DNA from: Rhodospirillales bacterium
GTDB lineage: Bacteria; Pseudomonadota; Alphaproteobacteria; Rhodospirillales; Casp-alpha2
Direction of reading: 5' to 3'
NCBI GenBank assembly: GCA_021775095.1
Contig: JAJFII010000057.1
Location: 1-64,000, forward strand
Length of the DNA: 64,000 nucleotides
Below, piece after piece: positions 8,549 through 17,280 of the stretch (positions within the stretch are counted from its first letter, which is position 1; each line of letters begins with the position of its first letter). The notes beneath the pieces are model-generated. The model did not search any database, was not told the origin of the DNA, and was given only the letters and a program-made list of their open reading frames with translations. The position numbers and the translations under genes are program-made.

Positions 8549-9964
8549 TTAATGGGTATATGCGAGCGTCGGCCAATCGGCGAGCCAGCTTTGATGGTGT
8601 TCGATTTGTTGCGCCAAACGCAGTAACAATTCGTCCTGACCAAAATCGCCGACGAACTGGATGCCAATGGGCATTCCCGTCGGGCTTCTTTGACCAGGCA
8701 CGGTGATCGCCGGATGGCCTGTGGCGTTGACCCACCCGGTATACACCGCCGATCCGCGGGGACCAACCGGTTGGCCGTCGATGGTTGGCGGAAAATCAAT
8801 GGACGTCGGCCAGGGCATGGCGGCGCAGGCCGGCGTCATAATTATGTCAACGGAACCAAATACCGCCGCCGCCTGATTCCGCAGCTCAGAAATTATTTCC
8901 GTTATTGCCAACAGGTGCGAAGCGCCATAGGGCTGGTCGGCCCAGCCAACGTACTTTGCCGATGCAAGGTCGCGCATTTTTGGTTGGCGTTTTAATAATA
9001 ACCCCAGGCTGATATTAGCAATGGCTGGCCAGCTCTCGTTGATCGCGTCTATGGAAAGGGGCAATTCTCCCGACTGGATCCGATGTCCCAGGGTCCCCAT
9101 TAGCTCTACCATTTGTCGAAAGCTGGACCGGATATCCGGGTCCAGGGGGGCCGCGCCAAACTGTTCAACGGCAATTATATGAAGCGGTTTGGGGGGGTCA
9201 AACAGCAGATCAAGACTGCGGGCAGCTGAGAACGGACGCGACCGGTGGTCACGTCTGTCAGATTGCGCCAATATATCAAATAACAGGGCCTGATCCCGAA
9301 CCGATCTGGTTAAGGGGCCAATCACCTCCATGTCGAGCAACAGTTGTGGCAGACCACCGCCCCTTGGTATGCGCCCGAGAGTCGTCTTCATTCCGACCAG
9401 ATTGTTATATGCCGCCGGGCGGCGGACTGAACCACCACCGTCGGTGCCAATGGACAGGGGTGCCAGACCCATGGCAACGGCGGCGGCGCTGCCGCCACTG
9501 GAGCCGCCCGGTGTGGTCGTCAGGTCCCAGGGATTGGCGGTAACACCAAACAGGGGATTGTCCGTAAAACCCTCGACGGTAAATTCTGGAACATTGGTTT
9601 TACCAACAAGGATGGCGCCGGCCTGGCGCAATTTTGCAACCGGTATTTCGTCAGTGTCGGCCCGGTTATTTTCATAAAGTTTGCTTCCCCAAGTGGTCGT
9701 CATTCCGCCTACCACCAAATTGTCCTTGATCAGAACCGGCACACCGTCAATGGCGCTCAGGGGCGTGCCGTCCCTATACCGTCTGGCGCTGGCCTGTGCG
9801 TCTTCCCTGGCACCGGCATTTAGGCAGATGACGGCGTTGAGCCGGTCGTTGAAATGCTCAATTCTGTCGAGATAATGTTCAACAACTTCAACCGCAGAAA
9901 CGGCTCCGGCGCGCAGCTGTTCGGCCAGCAAAAACCCATCGCGTTGCCATAGGTTCTTTGCCAT
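8549..9964 (-). CDS. amidase signature family enzyme
   Basis: 471 residues, typical for the family. The Ser-cisSer-Lys triad is visible: Lys about 80 (PVLIKDN), cis-Ser about 155 in PGGSSGGS, and nucleophile Ser about 179 in GTDGGGSVRRPA. Family knowledge: cytoplasmic hydrolysis of amide bonds, with substrates from acetamide-like compounds to N-carbamoyl and peptide amides. The start codon directly follows the dctM stop (no gap), so it is co-translated with the transporter. In this operon it could open the product of the hydantoinase (an N-carbamoyl amino acid) or an amide side chain of the imported compound. The substrate is not predictable from sequence. Confidence 0.92.
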   Translation of the reverse strand: MAKNLWQRDGFLLAEQLRAGAVSAVEVVEHYLDRIEHFNDRLNAVICLNAGAREDAQASARRYRDGTPLSAIDGVPVLIKDNLVVGGMTTTWGSKLYENNRADTDEIPVAKLRQAGAILVGKTNVPEFTVEGFTDNPLFGVTANPWDLTTTPGGSSGGSAAAVAMGLAPLSIGTDGGGSVRRPAAYNNLVGMKTTLGRIPRGGGLPQLLLDMEVIGPLTRSVRDQALLFDILAQSDRRDHRSRPFSAARSLDLLFDPPKPLHIIAVEQFGAAPLDPDIRSSFRQMVELMGTLGHRIQSGELPLSIDAINESWPAIANISLGLLLKRQPKMRDLASAKYVGWADQPYGASHLLAITEIISELRNQAAAVFGSVDIIMTPACAAMPWPTSIDFPPTIDGQPVGPRGSAVYTGWVNATGHPAITVPGQRSPTGMPIGIQFVGDFGQDELLLRLAQQIEHHQSWLADWPTLAYTH

Positions 9965-11263
9965 TTAAATGCCTGACGCCAGAAATAACGAAATGGACGG
10001 AAAAAAAGTTACCAAAAGGATCACAACGGCTTCGCAAAGGACAAAAGGTAGCGCCCATTTGGCCGCTGTTTCGAACGGCACATTCCCAATTCTGGCGGCC
10101 AGAAATAATCCAACCCCGACCGGTGGTGTTAAATGCGCCATGGATAGATTAACCGTCATGATGGCACCAAAATGAATCAGGTCGACGCCGGCACCAACCA
10201 GAGCCGGTTTGACCAGGGGGACCAAAAGATACATGGCGGCGATGGGCTCCAGAAATGCACCGGAAATGATCAACAATCCATTGATAATCAACAACATCAA
10301 ATTCGAATTGCCGCCAGACCATTCCGTAAGATTACCGGTTATTATTGCCGCCAACCCCTGGGTCTGCCAGATCCAGGCAAACACCGATGAACAGGCAATG
10401 ATCAAGACAATAACACCGATGGTTTTGCCGGCCTCAAACAGCAGATCGGGGTAATTATTCAGTCCGATTTTTTGATATATGAACTGGTCGACGAGAAAAA
10501 TATACACCACCGCCACCGCTGCGGCTTCCGTTGCCGTAAAAATGCCGGAATAAATCCCGCCGAGAATAATCACCGGCGCCATTAACCCCCAAAACGCGTC
10601 TTTCAGGGCGCCGAAAAAAGAACTCAAGGTGCGTTCAACGGCTTGACCACGATAGCCGTTACGTCTTGATATGAAATAAATACAGGTGCCCAGCACCACA
10701 AACATCAATAATCCCGGGCCGATGCCGGCAAAAAACAATTTCGGGATCGATTGTTCTGTAATGACACCATAAATAATCATGCCAATGCTCGGTGGTATGA
10801 CAACGCCGAAGGTGCAGCCGGCCGCAACAACGGCCACAGCGAAAGGCCTTGGGTATCCGACATTGGCCATCGCCGGAATTAAAAAACTAAGCGCTGCAAC
10901 CGTCGCGATGTTTGATCCAGACATCGAGCTGATAATGGCACCGGTCAAGAGGGTTGCGAGGGCCAGGCCGCCGGGCAATTGACCGAGCACAATTTGTGAT
11001 AGGTTAACAATTCGTTGTGACATGCCGGAACGGGTAATCATTGCACCGGCAATGATAAAAAGCGGTGTCGCGAGCAGTGGGAACTTGTCGAGGGAGCCGC
11101 CCAGAATGTAAGGCACAACGGTCAGTGGGGCCGCGTCCAGCACGACGATTGTGAACAAAGCAGCCAAACCGAGGGAGGCAAAAACCGGCATGTTGAGCAG
11201 CAACAAACCGATAAAAACGGTAAACCCGATTATGCTTGGATTACTCAGAGTTTCCATTGCCAA
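9965..11263 (-). CDS. dctM: TRAP transporter large permease (DctM), second system
   Basis: 432 residues, about 12 hydrophobic helices. Family stretches include FPLLATPLFIIAGAMI, GAIISSMSGSNIATVAALS and GCTFGVVIPPSIGMIIYGVI. It is distinct in sequence from the large permease at 2607-3929. It is preceded seven bases upstream by dctQ and followed immediately by the amidase. Together with dctQ (11271) and dctP (11930) it forms a complete second TRAP system feeding the amidase/hydantoinase enzymes. Met-1 (11263) and Met-3 are both possible starts. Confidence 0.93.
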   Translation of the reverse strand: MAMETLSNPSIIGFTVFIGLLLLNMPVFASLGLAALFTIVVLDAAPLTVVPYILGGSLDKFPLLATPLFIIAGAMITRSGMSQRIVNLSQIVLGQLPGGLALATLLTGAIISSMSGSNIATVAALSFLIPAMANVGYPRPFAVAVVAAGCTFGVVIPPSIGMIIYGVITEQSIPKLFFAGIGPGLLMFVVLGTCIYFISRRNGYRGQAVERTLSSFFGALKDAFWGLMAPVIILGGIYSGIFTATEAAAVAVVYIFLVDQFIYQKIGLNNYPDLLFEAGKTIGVIVLIIACSSVFAWIWQTQGLAAIITGNLTEWSGGNSNLMLLIINGLLIISGAFLEPIAAMYLLVPLVKPALVGAGVDLIHFGAIMTVNLSMAHLTPPVGVGLFLAARIGNVPFETAAKWALPFVLCEAVVILLVTFFPSISLFLASGI

Positions 11264-11270
11264 CCATCCC

Positions 11271-11822
11271 CTAGGTGTCTTGGTTTAGGGGTTCGACGGA
11301 CGGCAGTTCGGGTTTGAATGCGCCCAGGAAAAACCCCTGAATACAGCGAATGGCGCCAACCAGGAAGGCCAACATCATGCCGAAATTAATGGTCCAGACG
11401 GGAATTTCCGTCGTCGTGCTGATTTGACCGCTGTCAAAGGACTTGAGGGTTGAGACACCGGTCATAAACACCAGATAGGACATAAAAATAAGGACACCGG
11501 CAGCGACAAATATCTCGATGAACCGGCGCCCGCGGGGGCCAAAACGATTGACGATCAAGGGGATGCCACCGTGCTCGCCGGTTCGAAAGGCCGATGACGC
11601 GCCCAGCAGGGCCCCCCAGACAAATAAAAAGCGGGCCAGCTCCTCTGTAAAAGCGATGGAATAATGAAAAACAAATCGCGACAACACACCGGAAAAGATA
11701 AGGACCACAATCGCCAACAGAAAAACAACAACAATGGATTTTTCTAGGGTATCGAAACCCAAACTTAAAAACCGTAGGGCCGTGCTAATAGAATGGGGCG
11801 CTTTATGATTGGCCATCATCAT
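11271..11822 (-). CDS. dctQ: TRAP transporter small permease (DctQ), second system
   Basis: 183 residues with four membrane segments (IVVVFLLAIVVLIFSGVLSR, then FLFVWGALLGASSAF, then IFVAAGVLIFMSYLVFMTG, then FGMMLAFLVGAIRC) and the family motif around TEELARFLFVWGALLGAS. It is located between dctP (107 bp upstream) and dctM (7 bp downstream) on the minus strand. Three consecutive ATG codons make the exact start uncertain by two residues. Confidence 0.92.
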   Translation of the reverse strand: MMMANHKAPHSISTALRFLSLGFDTLEKSIVVVFLLAIVVLIFSGVLSRFVFHYSIAFTEELARFLFVWGALLGASSAFRTGEHGGIPLIVNRFGPRGRRFIEIFVAAGVLIFMSYLVFMTGVSTLKSFDSGQISTTTEIPVWTINFGMMLAFLVGAIRCIQGFFLGAFKPELPSVEPLNQDT

Positions 11823-11929
11823 ATTCTCTTAAAAAGGGGGTTGGTAAGCTGCCGATGCCTTGACCGATCTCCTTGTCGGGGAACAGCCAAAACATCGGGA
11901 GAAACCCTTACATCTTTATACCATTGAGG

Positions 11930-12922
11930 CTATTTGCTGAGTGCTTGGACTTCGCTTTCGACGCGGGAAACGAGGTCGGCCCCGACTTTGTTTTTAAATT
12001 CATCATAAACCGGCTTGGCAATGGTTTTAAACTGGTTCAACTCGCTGGCATTTGGGACGTAGATCTTTGACCCCGCCGCCGTCATTTTGGATAGATAGGT
12101 GCCGTTTTCCTCCAATGCCGTCGCCCGTTGCGCAACCATTCCCTCAACGGCAGCCTGTTTGATGATCGATTGGTCCGTATCGCTGAGCTGATCCAGCATT
12201 GATTTGTTGGCAATCATCCCGACGGATTCAAAGGAAAAGTTTATAATCGACGTGTAAGGAGCGACCTCGTAGAAACGTTTTGCATAAATCAGCGGTGTTG
12301 TTGCCACACCGCCATCTATGGCTCCCGATTGTAAGGACGAGAAAATTTCGGCAAAACTGATGGGTGTCGGCACGGCACCAACCTTGTTCCAGGTTTTGAC
12401 GAATATCGGATTTCCGGGAACACGGATTTTAACACCGTTTATGGCATCGGGAGTTTTGATCGGACCTGTTTTGGAATACAACTGAAAGAACCCGCCATCG
12501 CCCCATGCCAGCGCCTGCAGGCCGACTTTATTTAAGCTGTTTGACAGTTGAACACCGGTTGGGCCGTCCATCACTTTCATCGCGACTTCGGCGTTGGGAA
12601 ATATCCACGGCATGGCGGTAACCAAAAAGTCCTGGTTCAATTGTGACAGCCAAATGGTTGTTTTCATAATAATGTCGATGGCACCGGCCTGTGCCATTTC
12701 CAGTTCAACGCGGTCATTGCCGCTGGCCAGCACGCCGTTCGGATAAATCTCAACCTTGTGAGCGGTTTTCGCCTCAACAATTTCCTTGAACTTATTCGCT
12801 GCGACCAACCAGTTTGATGTTTCCGGGACCGTCGTACTGATCTTAATCGTTTTGGCCATCGCCGTACTGGCGAACGCGGCGACAACCAGTGACAAAAGTC
12901 CCATTCTAAATTTGCGCATCAT
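11930..12922 (-). CDS. dctP: TRAP transporter substrate-binding protein (DctP), Sec-exported
   Basis: 330 residues. A Sec signal peptide (basic MMRKFRMG, then LLSLVVAAFASTAMA, cleavage after AMA) targets it to the periplasm. The DctP fold is shown by IYPNGVLASGNDRVELEMAQAGAIDI and by IRVPGNPIFVKTWNKVGAVPTPISFAEIFSSLQSG-type segments; the conserved Arg of KIRVPG is the expected carboxylate contact. It is first in the operon dctP-dctQ-dctM-amidase-racemase-hydantoinase, so the ligand probably carries a carboxylate and a cyclic or acyclic amide. Unlike the other receptor (1492-2535) it has no twin-arginine signal. Confidence 0.93.
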   Translation of the reverse strand: MMRKFRMGLLSLVVAAFASTAMAKTIKISTTVPETSNWLVAANKFKEIVEAKTAHKVEIYPNGVLASGNDRVELEMAQAGAIDIIMKTTIWLSQLNQDFLVTAMPWIFPNAEVAMKVMDGPTGVQLSNSLNKVGLQALAWGDGGFFQLYSKTGPIKTPDAINGVKIRVPGNPIFVKTWNKVGAVPTPISFAEIFSSLQSGAIDGGVATTPLIYAKRFYEVAPYTSIINFSFESVGMIANKSMLDQLSDTDQSIIKQAAVEGMVAQRATALEENGTYLSKMTAAGSKIYVPNASELNQFKTIAKPVYDEFKNKVGADLVSRVESEVQALSK

Positions 12923-13383
12923 ATAGTTCCTTGTAACATGGGGAAGGGTTGTATGTTCCTCAGGAGAGGTGAAACGATAAAATATTTTTGAATAAAAAAC
13001 AATAAATTTTTAATAAAGAATTAATTACGTGTGTAACCAATTGAAAATATTGAATTATAATTTTAAATTTATAACAACCAGTTAGTTTTTTATCAACGGA
13101 AATCCAAAGTCCACGGGTTTTTGGGTTTGCAGAGGTTTTGGGAAATCAGATTTTCCAGTCGGCCTGGGCCGTTGTTCGGGATGCCGTTTTCCGGGGAAAT
13201 GGCCCGCCATCAGTCAGCGAGATCGTCACTTGTGATCGCTTCTACCGACTGATCCTGCGGCAGGATCGTCGATCACAGGCAAAAAAACCACTGGGGCAGG
13301 GAAATTCGGAAGTTTCGGTTCCTTGCGCGGTTAACCGAACGATCAGATTGAATACCCCGGGAAACCGAATTCAATAGCGACGA
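12923..13383. other. intergenic promoter region of the second TRAP/hydantoinase operon
   Basis: 461 bp without a convincing gene. About 12970-13095 is strikingly AT-rich compared with the window and lies just upstream of the minus-strand dctP start, as expected of a promoter and regulator-binding region. The remaining part is GC-normal and carries the nested inverted repeat at 13231-13277. A 79-codon plus-strand frame (13138-13377) has no recognisable family. Confidence 0.6.
13231..13277. repeat. nested inverted repeat
   Basis: Outer arms TGTGATCG (13231-13238) and CGATCACA (13270-13277) flank inner arms GATCCTGC (13251-13258) and GCAGGATC (13260-13267), which are separated by a single G. 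All arms are perfect. The inner pair is too close to form a normal hairpin loop, so a protein-binding site is as likely as an RNA structure. Confidence 0.55.
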
Positions 13384-13929
13384 TTACTTAAGTTCTTCGC
13401 CGCGATAGACGCCCCACACATCAACCCGGCGCAACCAGCCGTTTAAACCCCGGACTTCGACCTGGCACCAACTTGAGGAACCTTCACATTCGATGAGCTG
13501 ACCAATGACCCCGGGTTCGACCCTGGCTTTTGGATCACTGTCGCTGTCGGCCGATTTGCGGATGGTTCGTTCCGATCCAATGACCACAAAATTTCTTTTG
13601 CCGCTGAGCATGGACTGGTGGATCCAGCCCTGTGTGCCCTGCCAGTCCCGGACCTTTCGCCAGGTGCCGTATTCGGCGATGACCTCAGCCGGCAGGCCCT
13701 GGCGTTTGTAAACCCATTCAACGGGATATTGTACACCGGGACCGGCTCGCATGTTCACCTCATCGGCGCGAAAGGTCACAAAACGCGGCAGCGGCAGTCC
13801 GGAACCGCGGTTTTGCGCGAGCGCACTCAGGGTCGGCAGCATCAGACAGCCCGTCAAAAACAGGAACAGCCCCAGTAGTGGCGAAAGTCGATGGCGTTTC
13901 ATTAACCCGTTTCTTCCCGTAAAAACCAT
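13384..13929 (-). CDS. exported SH3-like domain protein
   Basis: Up to 181 residues; the likely start is the Met at 13902 (MKRHRLSPLLG), which directly precedes a signal peptide (LLGLFLFLTGCLMLPTLSALAQ). A Cys in the hydrophobic core (LTGC) could alternatively be a lipobox. Two bacterial SH3-like repeats follow: RADEVNMRAGPGVQYPVEWVY with GWIHQSML, and a second with ESSSWCQVEV-like spacing and GWLRRVDVWGV. Family knowledge: such periplasmic proteins often bind peptidoglycan or accompany envelope enzymes; no catalytic domain is present. It is read on the minus strand after the alpha/beta hydrolase. Confidence 0.82.
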   Translation of the reverse strand: MVFTGRNGLMKRHRLSPLLGLFLFLTGCLMLPTLSALAQNRGSGLPLPRFVTFRADEVNMRAGPGVQYPVEWVYKRQGLPAEVIAEYGTWRKVRDWQGTQGWIHQSMLSGKRNFVVIGSERTIRKSADSDSDPKARVEPGVIGQLIECEGSSSWCQVEVRGLNGWLRRVDVWGVYRGEELK

Positions 13930-13995
13930 TAGTTAAGTTCTCCGTCCTCAACAGAGGCACGACCACCCGTATAACGGATTTGAATTGACAGACCG

Positions 13996-15135
13996 TTAAC
14001 GGTTGAGGAACGGCAGCAAATAAGTTAACACCCGTTGCGGCTGCTCCTGTTGCACCCAGTGGCCGGCCCCGTCGATTAACTGACAGCCGCGCAAATCCAG
14101 GCAGGCCCGTTGTTGCATGTTTTCAAAGTCCCCCGGTTTTTGATAGACGCCCCAATCGCTCCGACCGGCCAAAAACAACGCGGGCTGATGAATCTGGCAA
14201 CCGGAAAACACCTTTAAATCAGCTGCATTCAAACCGCTGGTTACACAGCGATACCATTGCAATCCGCCCTGGAAACCGGTCTCTGCGTAGGCCTGGCTAT
14301 AGATCGCCAGTTCCCGGTCCGGTAGCCACTGATTGACGGAAATCTGCTGCGCATCAGGCATCTGCGGAGCGACCGTTTCCGCCATTCCCAGATCCCGATC
14401 CATAATATAATAGGTTGGCAGTTGGGCCAAATCATCGGCGGTCCAACCGGCCAACTTATGGGGAAGGTTTTCCGTCCAATCGGCACTTTTAAAATGGTAG
14501 TAGGCCCGCAGGAAGGCATGCAGGCCCTGGCGGGCGTTAACCATGTTGGCGTTGGCCTCGGGTTTGGAATAATACCATTGGTAATGTTTTCGCGGACGGG
14601 CAAGGCGTCCGAGGTCCTCGTGAATGTCGGTGCGCCCTGGAGAACCGGCGCCAAACAACACGGATTCTGAACCGGCAAAAGGGGCGCTCATCATCACCAC
14701 AGAGCGGAACACATCCGGGCGGATCAGTGCACAATAGGCCGCGACGGGGGAGCCAAAATCATGACCAATGACGCCGTGGACTTCTTTTATTCCCAAGCCG
14801 GCAATCAATCCGAGGATGTCCGTAACCAGATTTACGAACCGAAAGGCCGTAAGATCACCATGATAATTTGCATCCCAACCGGTGGTTTGCCCATAACCCC
14901 GCTGGTCCGGCGCGATCACGTGGTATCCGGCGTCGGCAAGGGGAAGCATAAGTTTTCGCCAACTGTAGGCCAGTTCAGGAAATCCATGCAGCAGGACGAC
15001 ACCGGGTTTACCGGTACCGTCATATCCCGATTCCAGGATATGCATATTTAGACCATTACCGTTTTCAACAAACCGCGACCTAATGCCCGTCGGCAAGGCC
15101 ATATCACTCAAGTGATCGTGCACTGGCTTCCCCAT
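13996..15135 (-). CDS. alpha/beta hydrolase, epoxide hydrolase-like
   Basis: 379 residues, somewhat longer than a typical single-domain hydrolase (about 290-330). LLHGFPE (HGxP oxyanion motif), GHDFGSPVA with an Asp nucleophile in the elbow, and a C-terminal IDGAGHWVQQEQP supplying the catalytic His match soluble epoxide hydrolases and haloalkane dehalogenase relatives. Asp rather than Ser at the nucleophile argues against an esterase. A lid region lies at about residues 170-270. Its ATG is divergent from the hydroxyacid dehydrogenase start by about 150 bp. Substrate unknown; fluoroacetate or haloalkane dehalogenase activity is a less likely alternative. Confidence 0.85.
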   Translation of the reverse strand: MGKPVHDHLSDMALPTGIRSRFVENGNGLNMHILESGYDGTGKPGVVLLHGFPELAYSWRKLMLPLADAGYHVIAPDQRGYGQTTGWDANYHGDLTAFRFVNLVTDILGLIAGLGIKEVHGVIGHDFGSPVAAYCALIRPDVFRSVVMMSAPFAGSESVLFGAGSPGRTDIHEDLGRLARPRKHYQWYYSKPEANANMVNARQGLHAFLRAYYHFKSADWTENLPHKLAGWTADDLAQLPTYYIMDRDLGMAETVAPQMPDAQQISVNQWLPDRELAIYSQAYAETGFQGGLQWYRCVTSGLNAADLKVFSGCQIHQPALFLAGRSDWGVYQKPGDFENMQQRACLDLRGCQLIDGAGHWVQQEQPQRVLTYLLPFLNR

Positions 15136-15287
15136 GTCATTTGTTCCTGGCCATTATAAAATGCCGTCTCCCGTGAAAACAGTTTTTCCTTCGGACCGTC
15201 AAATGCGGCCTAAATACAGCATACTGGACAAGCCCTGTCGGGGTTGCTATGGCCTGAGGATACGCGTGCAATTCGAAAGGTAAACGC

Positions 15288-16274
15288 ATGTCAAATGCAA
15301 AAACCCGTGTGGTAGTTACCCGTAAACTCCCGGACGCCATTGAAACCCGAATGATGGAGTTGTTTGATGTGGAACTGAACCTGGAAGATACGCCCTTTTC
15401 GAAAGCCCAAATGATAGAGGCCGTAAAAAAAGCCGATGTCCTGGTGCCGACACTTACCGACAAAATTGATGCCGGTATTCTCGCACGGTCAGGTAAAAAC
15501 TTGCGATTGATCGCAAATTACGGGGCCGGCGTCGATCATATAGATCTGGCCTCCGCCCGTCAGCGCGGCATCTCCGTCACCAACACACCGGACGTTCTGA
15601 CCGAGGATACGGCCGATATGACCATGGCCCTTATTCTCGCCGTTCCGCGTCGGTTATCGGAAGGTGAACGCAATTTGCGCGCTGGCAAGTGGACGGGATG
15701 GGCGCCGACCTGGATGCAGGGGCATCGAATTTATGGCAAACGCCTGGGCATAATCGGTATGGGACGGATCGGACAGGCCGTCGCACGCCGGGCCAAGGGA
15801 TTTGGGCTGTCGATCCATTACCACAATCGCAAACGTCTGCATAAAGATATAGAAAATGACCTGGAGGCAACCTACTGGGAAAGTCTCGATCAGATGTTGG
15901 CACGGATGGATTTTATATCCGTCAACTGTCCGCATACGCCGGCCACTTATCATCTGCTTTCTGCGCGGCGGCTTAAGTTGCTGCAACCCCATGCGGTTCT
16001 GGTCAATACGGCACGTGGTGAGGTGATTGATGAAAATGCGCTGACGCGCATGCTTGCCGCCGGGGATATTGCCGGTGCCGGGCTCGATGTTTTTGAAAAC
16101 GAACCGGCGGTAAACCCAAAATTGCTGGCCATGGAAAACGTTGTCCTGTTGCCGCATATGGGTTCGGCCACATTCGAGGGCAGGATTGACATGGGGGAGA
16201 AGGTTTTGGTTAATATTAAAACCTTCAGTGACGGTCATACACCGCCGGACCGGGTCTTGAGTGATAGTTTTTAA
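15288..16274 (+). CDS. D-isomer-specific 2-hydroxyacid dehydrogenase (glyoxylate/hydroxypyruvate reductase-like)
   Basis: 328 residues. The catalytic domain is split around a Rossmann fold. GMGRIGQAVARRAKGFG is the NAD(P)-binding glycine motif. The catalytic Arg lies in NTARGEVIDE, the Glu in DVFENEPAVN and the His in LLPHMGSAT. Family knowledge: reduction of glyoxylate or hydroxypyruvate-type 2-oxoacids, cytoplasmic. AAAGG lies 8-9 bases upstream of the ATG. It is followed 34 bp later by a nitroreductase on the same strand. Confidence 0.9.
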   Translation: MSNAKTRVVVTRKLPDAIETRMMELFDVELNLEDTPFSKAQMIEAVKKADVLVPTLTDKIDAGILARSGKNLRLIANYGAGVDHIDLASARQRGISVTNTPDVLTEDTADMTMALILAVPRRLSEGERNLRAGKWTGWAPTWMQGHRIYGKRLGIIGMGRIGQAVARRAKGFGLSIHYHNRKRLHKDIENDLEATYWESLDQMLARMDFISVNCPHTPATYHLLSARRLKLLQPHAVLVNTARGEVIDENALTRMLAAGDIAGAGLDVFENEPAVNPKLLAMENVVLLPHMGSATFEGRIDMGEKVLVNIKTFSDGHTPPDRVLSDSF

Positions 16275-16308
16275 AACGTTTTAAGGCGTTGATAAATGGG
16301 GAAACGGA

Positions 16309-17148
16309 ATGTCAAAGGACGATAAACCTGCGCACGGCCGTTACGGGGTGGATATCGACTTGCCTGCCGACATCCCTGACGCCATTGCAGCCCTGCTGGA
16401 TCGTCGGGTTATTCGAAAATACAGCTCGGCGGCAATCAGCGAAACCACCATGGCCCTGCTTTTGAGTGCGGCACAATCCGCACCGACCAAATCTAATCTG
16501 CAGCAATATTCGATTGTCGTCGTTCGCAATCCATCGGTTCGCAATCAAATCGCCGACCTGGTACCGTCCATGCCCTGGATGAAAACAGCGCCAGTCATTG
16601 TGGTTTTTTTGGGCGATGTCCGACGCATCCGCCGGCTGGCTGAAATGCGCGGCCATACCTATCAAAATAATAATGCCGACACCTTTATGAATGCCGCTGT
16701 TGACGCCGCCCTCGCGATGCAATGTTTCATTACCGCCGCCGATCACCTGGGGCTGGGGACCTGTCCCATCAGTTACGTGCGCAATCGAATTGACGATCTG
16801 GCAGAAATTCTGGCCCTGCCGGACGGCGTATTTCCCATTGCCGGTCTTTGTTTGGGTTATCCCGATGCCGCCGGATATCTATCCATGCGACTGCCGCAAA
16901 AAATTGTCGTCCATCGGGATCACTATGACGACAGCGAGCTCGAGGACGATATTGCGGATTATGACAATCGGGCGCACGATCGGTTCGCGTTGTCGCCGAC
17001 AAAACAACGCCATACCGATAAATATGGGGTGCTTGAAAAATGTACCTGGTCTGAGAACGCGGCGCGACAATTATCGCTGCCGGAACGGGCGGGTTTTGCT
17101 GATTTCCTCAAGCGCAAGGCAATTAACCTGGCCAGTGACGAACCCTGA
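16309..17148 (+). CDS. nitroreductase family flavoprotein
   Basis: 279 residues. RRVIRKYSSAAISETTMALLLSAAQSAPTKSNLQQYSIVVV is the nitroreductase N-terminus with FMN phosphate-binding Arg residues; the later GLGTCPISYVRN and AGLCLGYPDAAGY segments match NfsA/FRP-type members. Length exceeds the minimal family (~200) and fits the NfsA branch, whose extra C-terminal helices bind NADPH. Expected activity: NAD(P)H-dependent FMN reduction of nitroaromatics, quinones or other acceptors. GGGGAAACGG precedes the ATG. Probably co-transcribed with the hydroxyacid dehydrogenase. Confidence 0.88.
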   Translation: MSKDDKPAHGRYGVDIDLPADIPDAIAALLDRRVIRKYSSAAISETTMALLLSAAQSAPTKSNLQQYSIVVVRNPSVRNQIADLVPSMPWMKTAPVIVVFLGDVRRIRRLAEMRGHTYQNNNADTFMNAAVDAALAMQCFITAADHLGLGTCPISYVRNRIDDLAEILALPDGVFPIAGLCLGYPDAAGYLSMRLPQKIVVHRDHYDDSELEDDIADYDNRAHDRFALSPTKQRHTDKYGVLEKCTWSENAARQLSLPERAGFADFLKRKAINLASDEP

Positions 17149-17280
17149 GAAACAGAAATCGAGTGCCCCTTCGTCACGCGGGAAAAACCATCATCTGGCA
17201 ACGGGCGGTGGCGTGAGGCGGTGCCACGCCAAAACGGTGGGTCATCGGTCGGCCATTTGCAAAGCGGTTTTTCTATATTC

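Noticed and set aside
13138-13377. 79-codon plus-strand gene
   Set aside because: No family, lies across the nested inverted repeat, and lacks a clear ribosome site.
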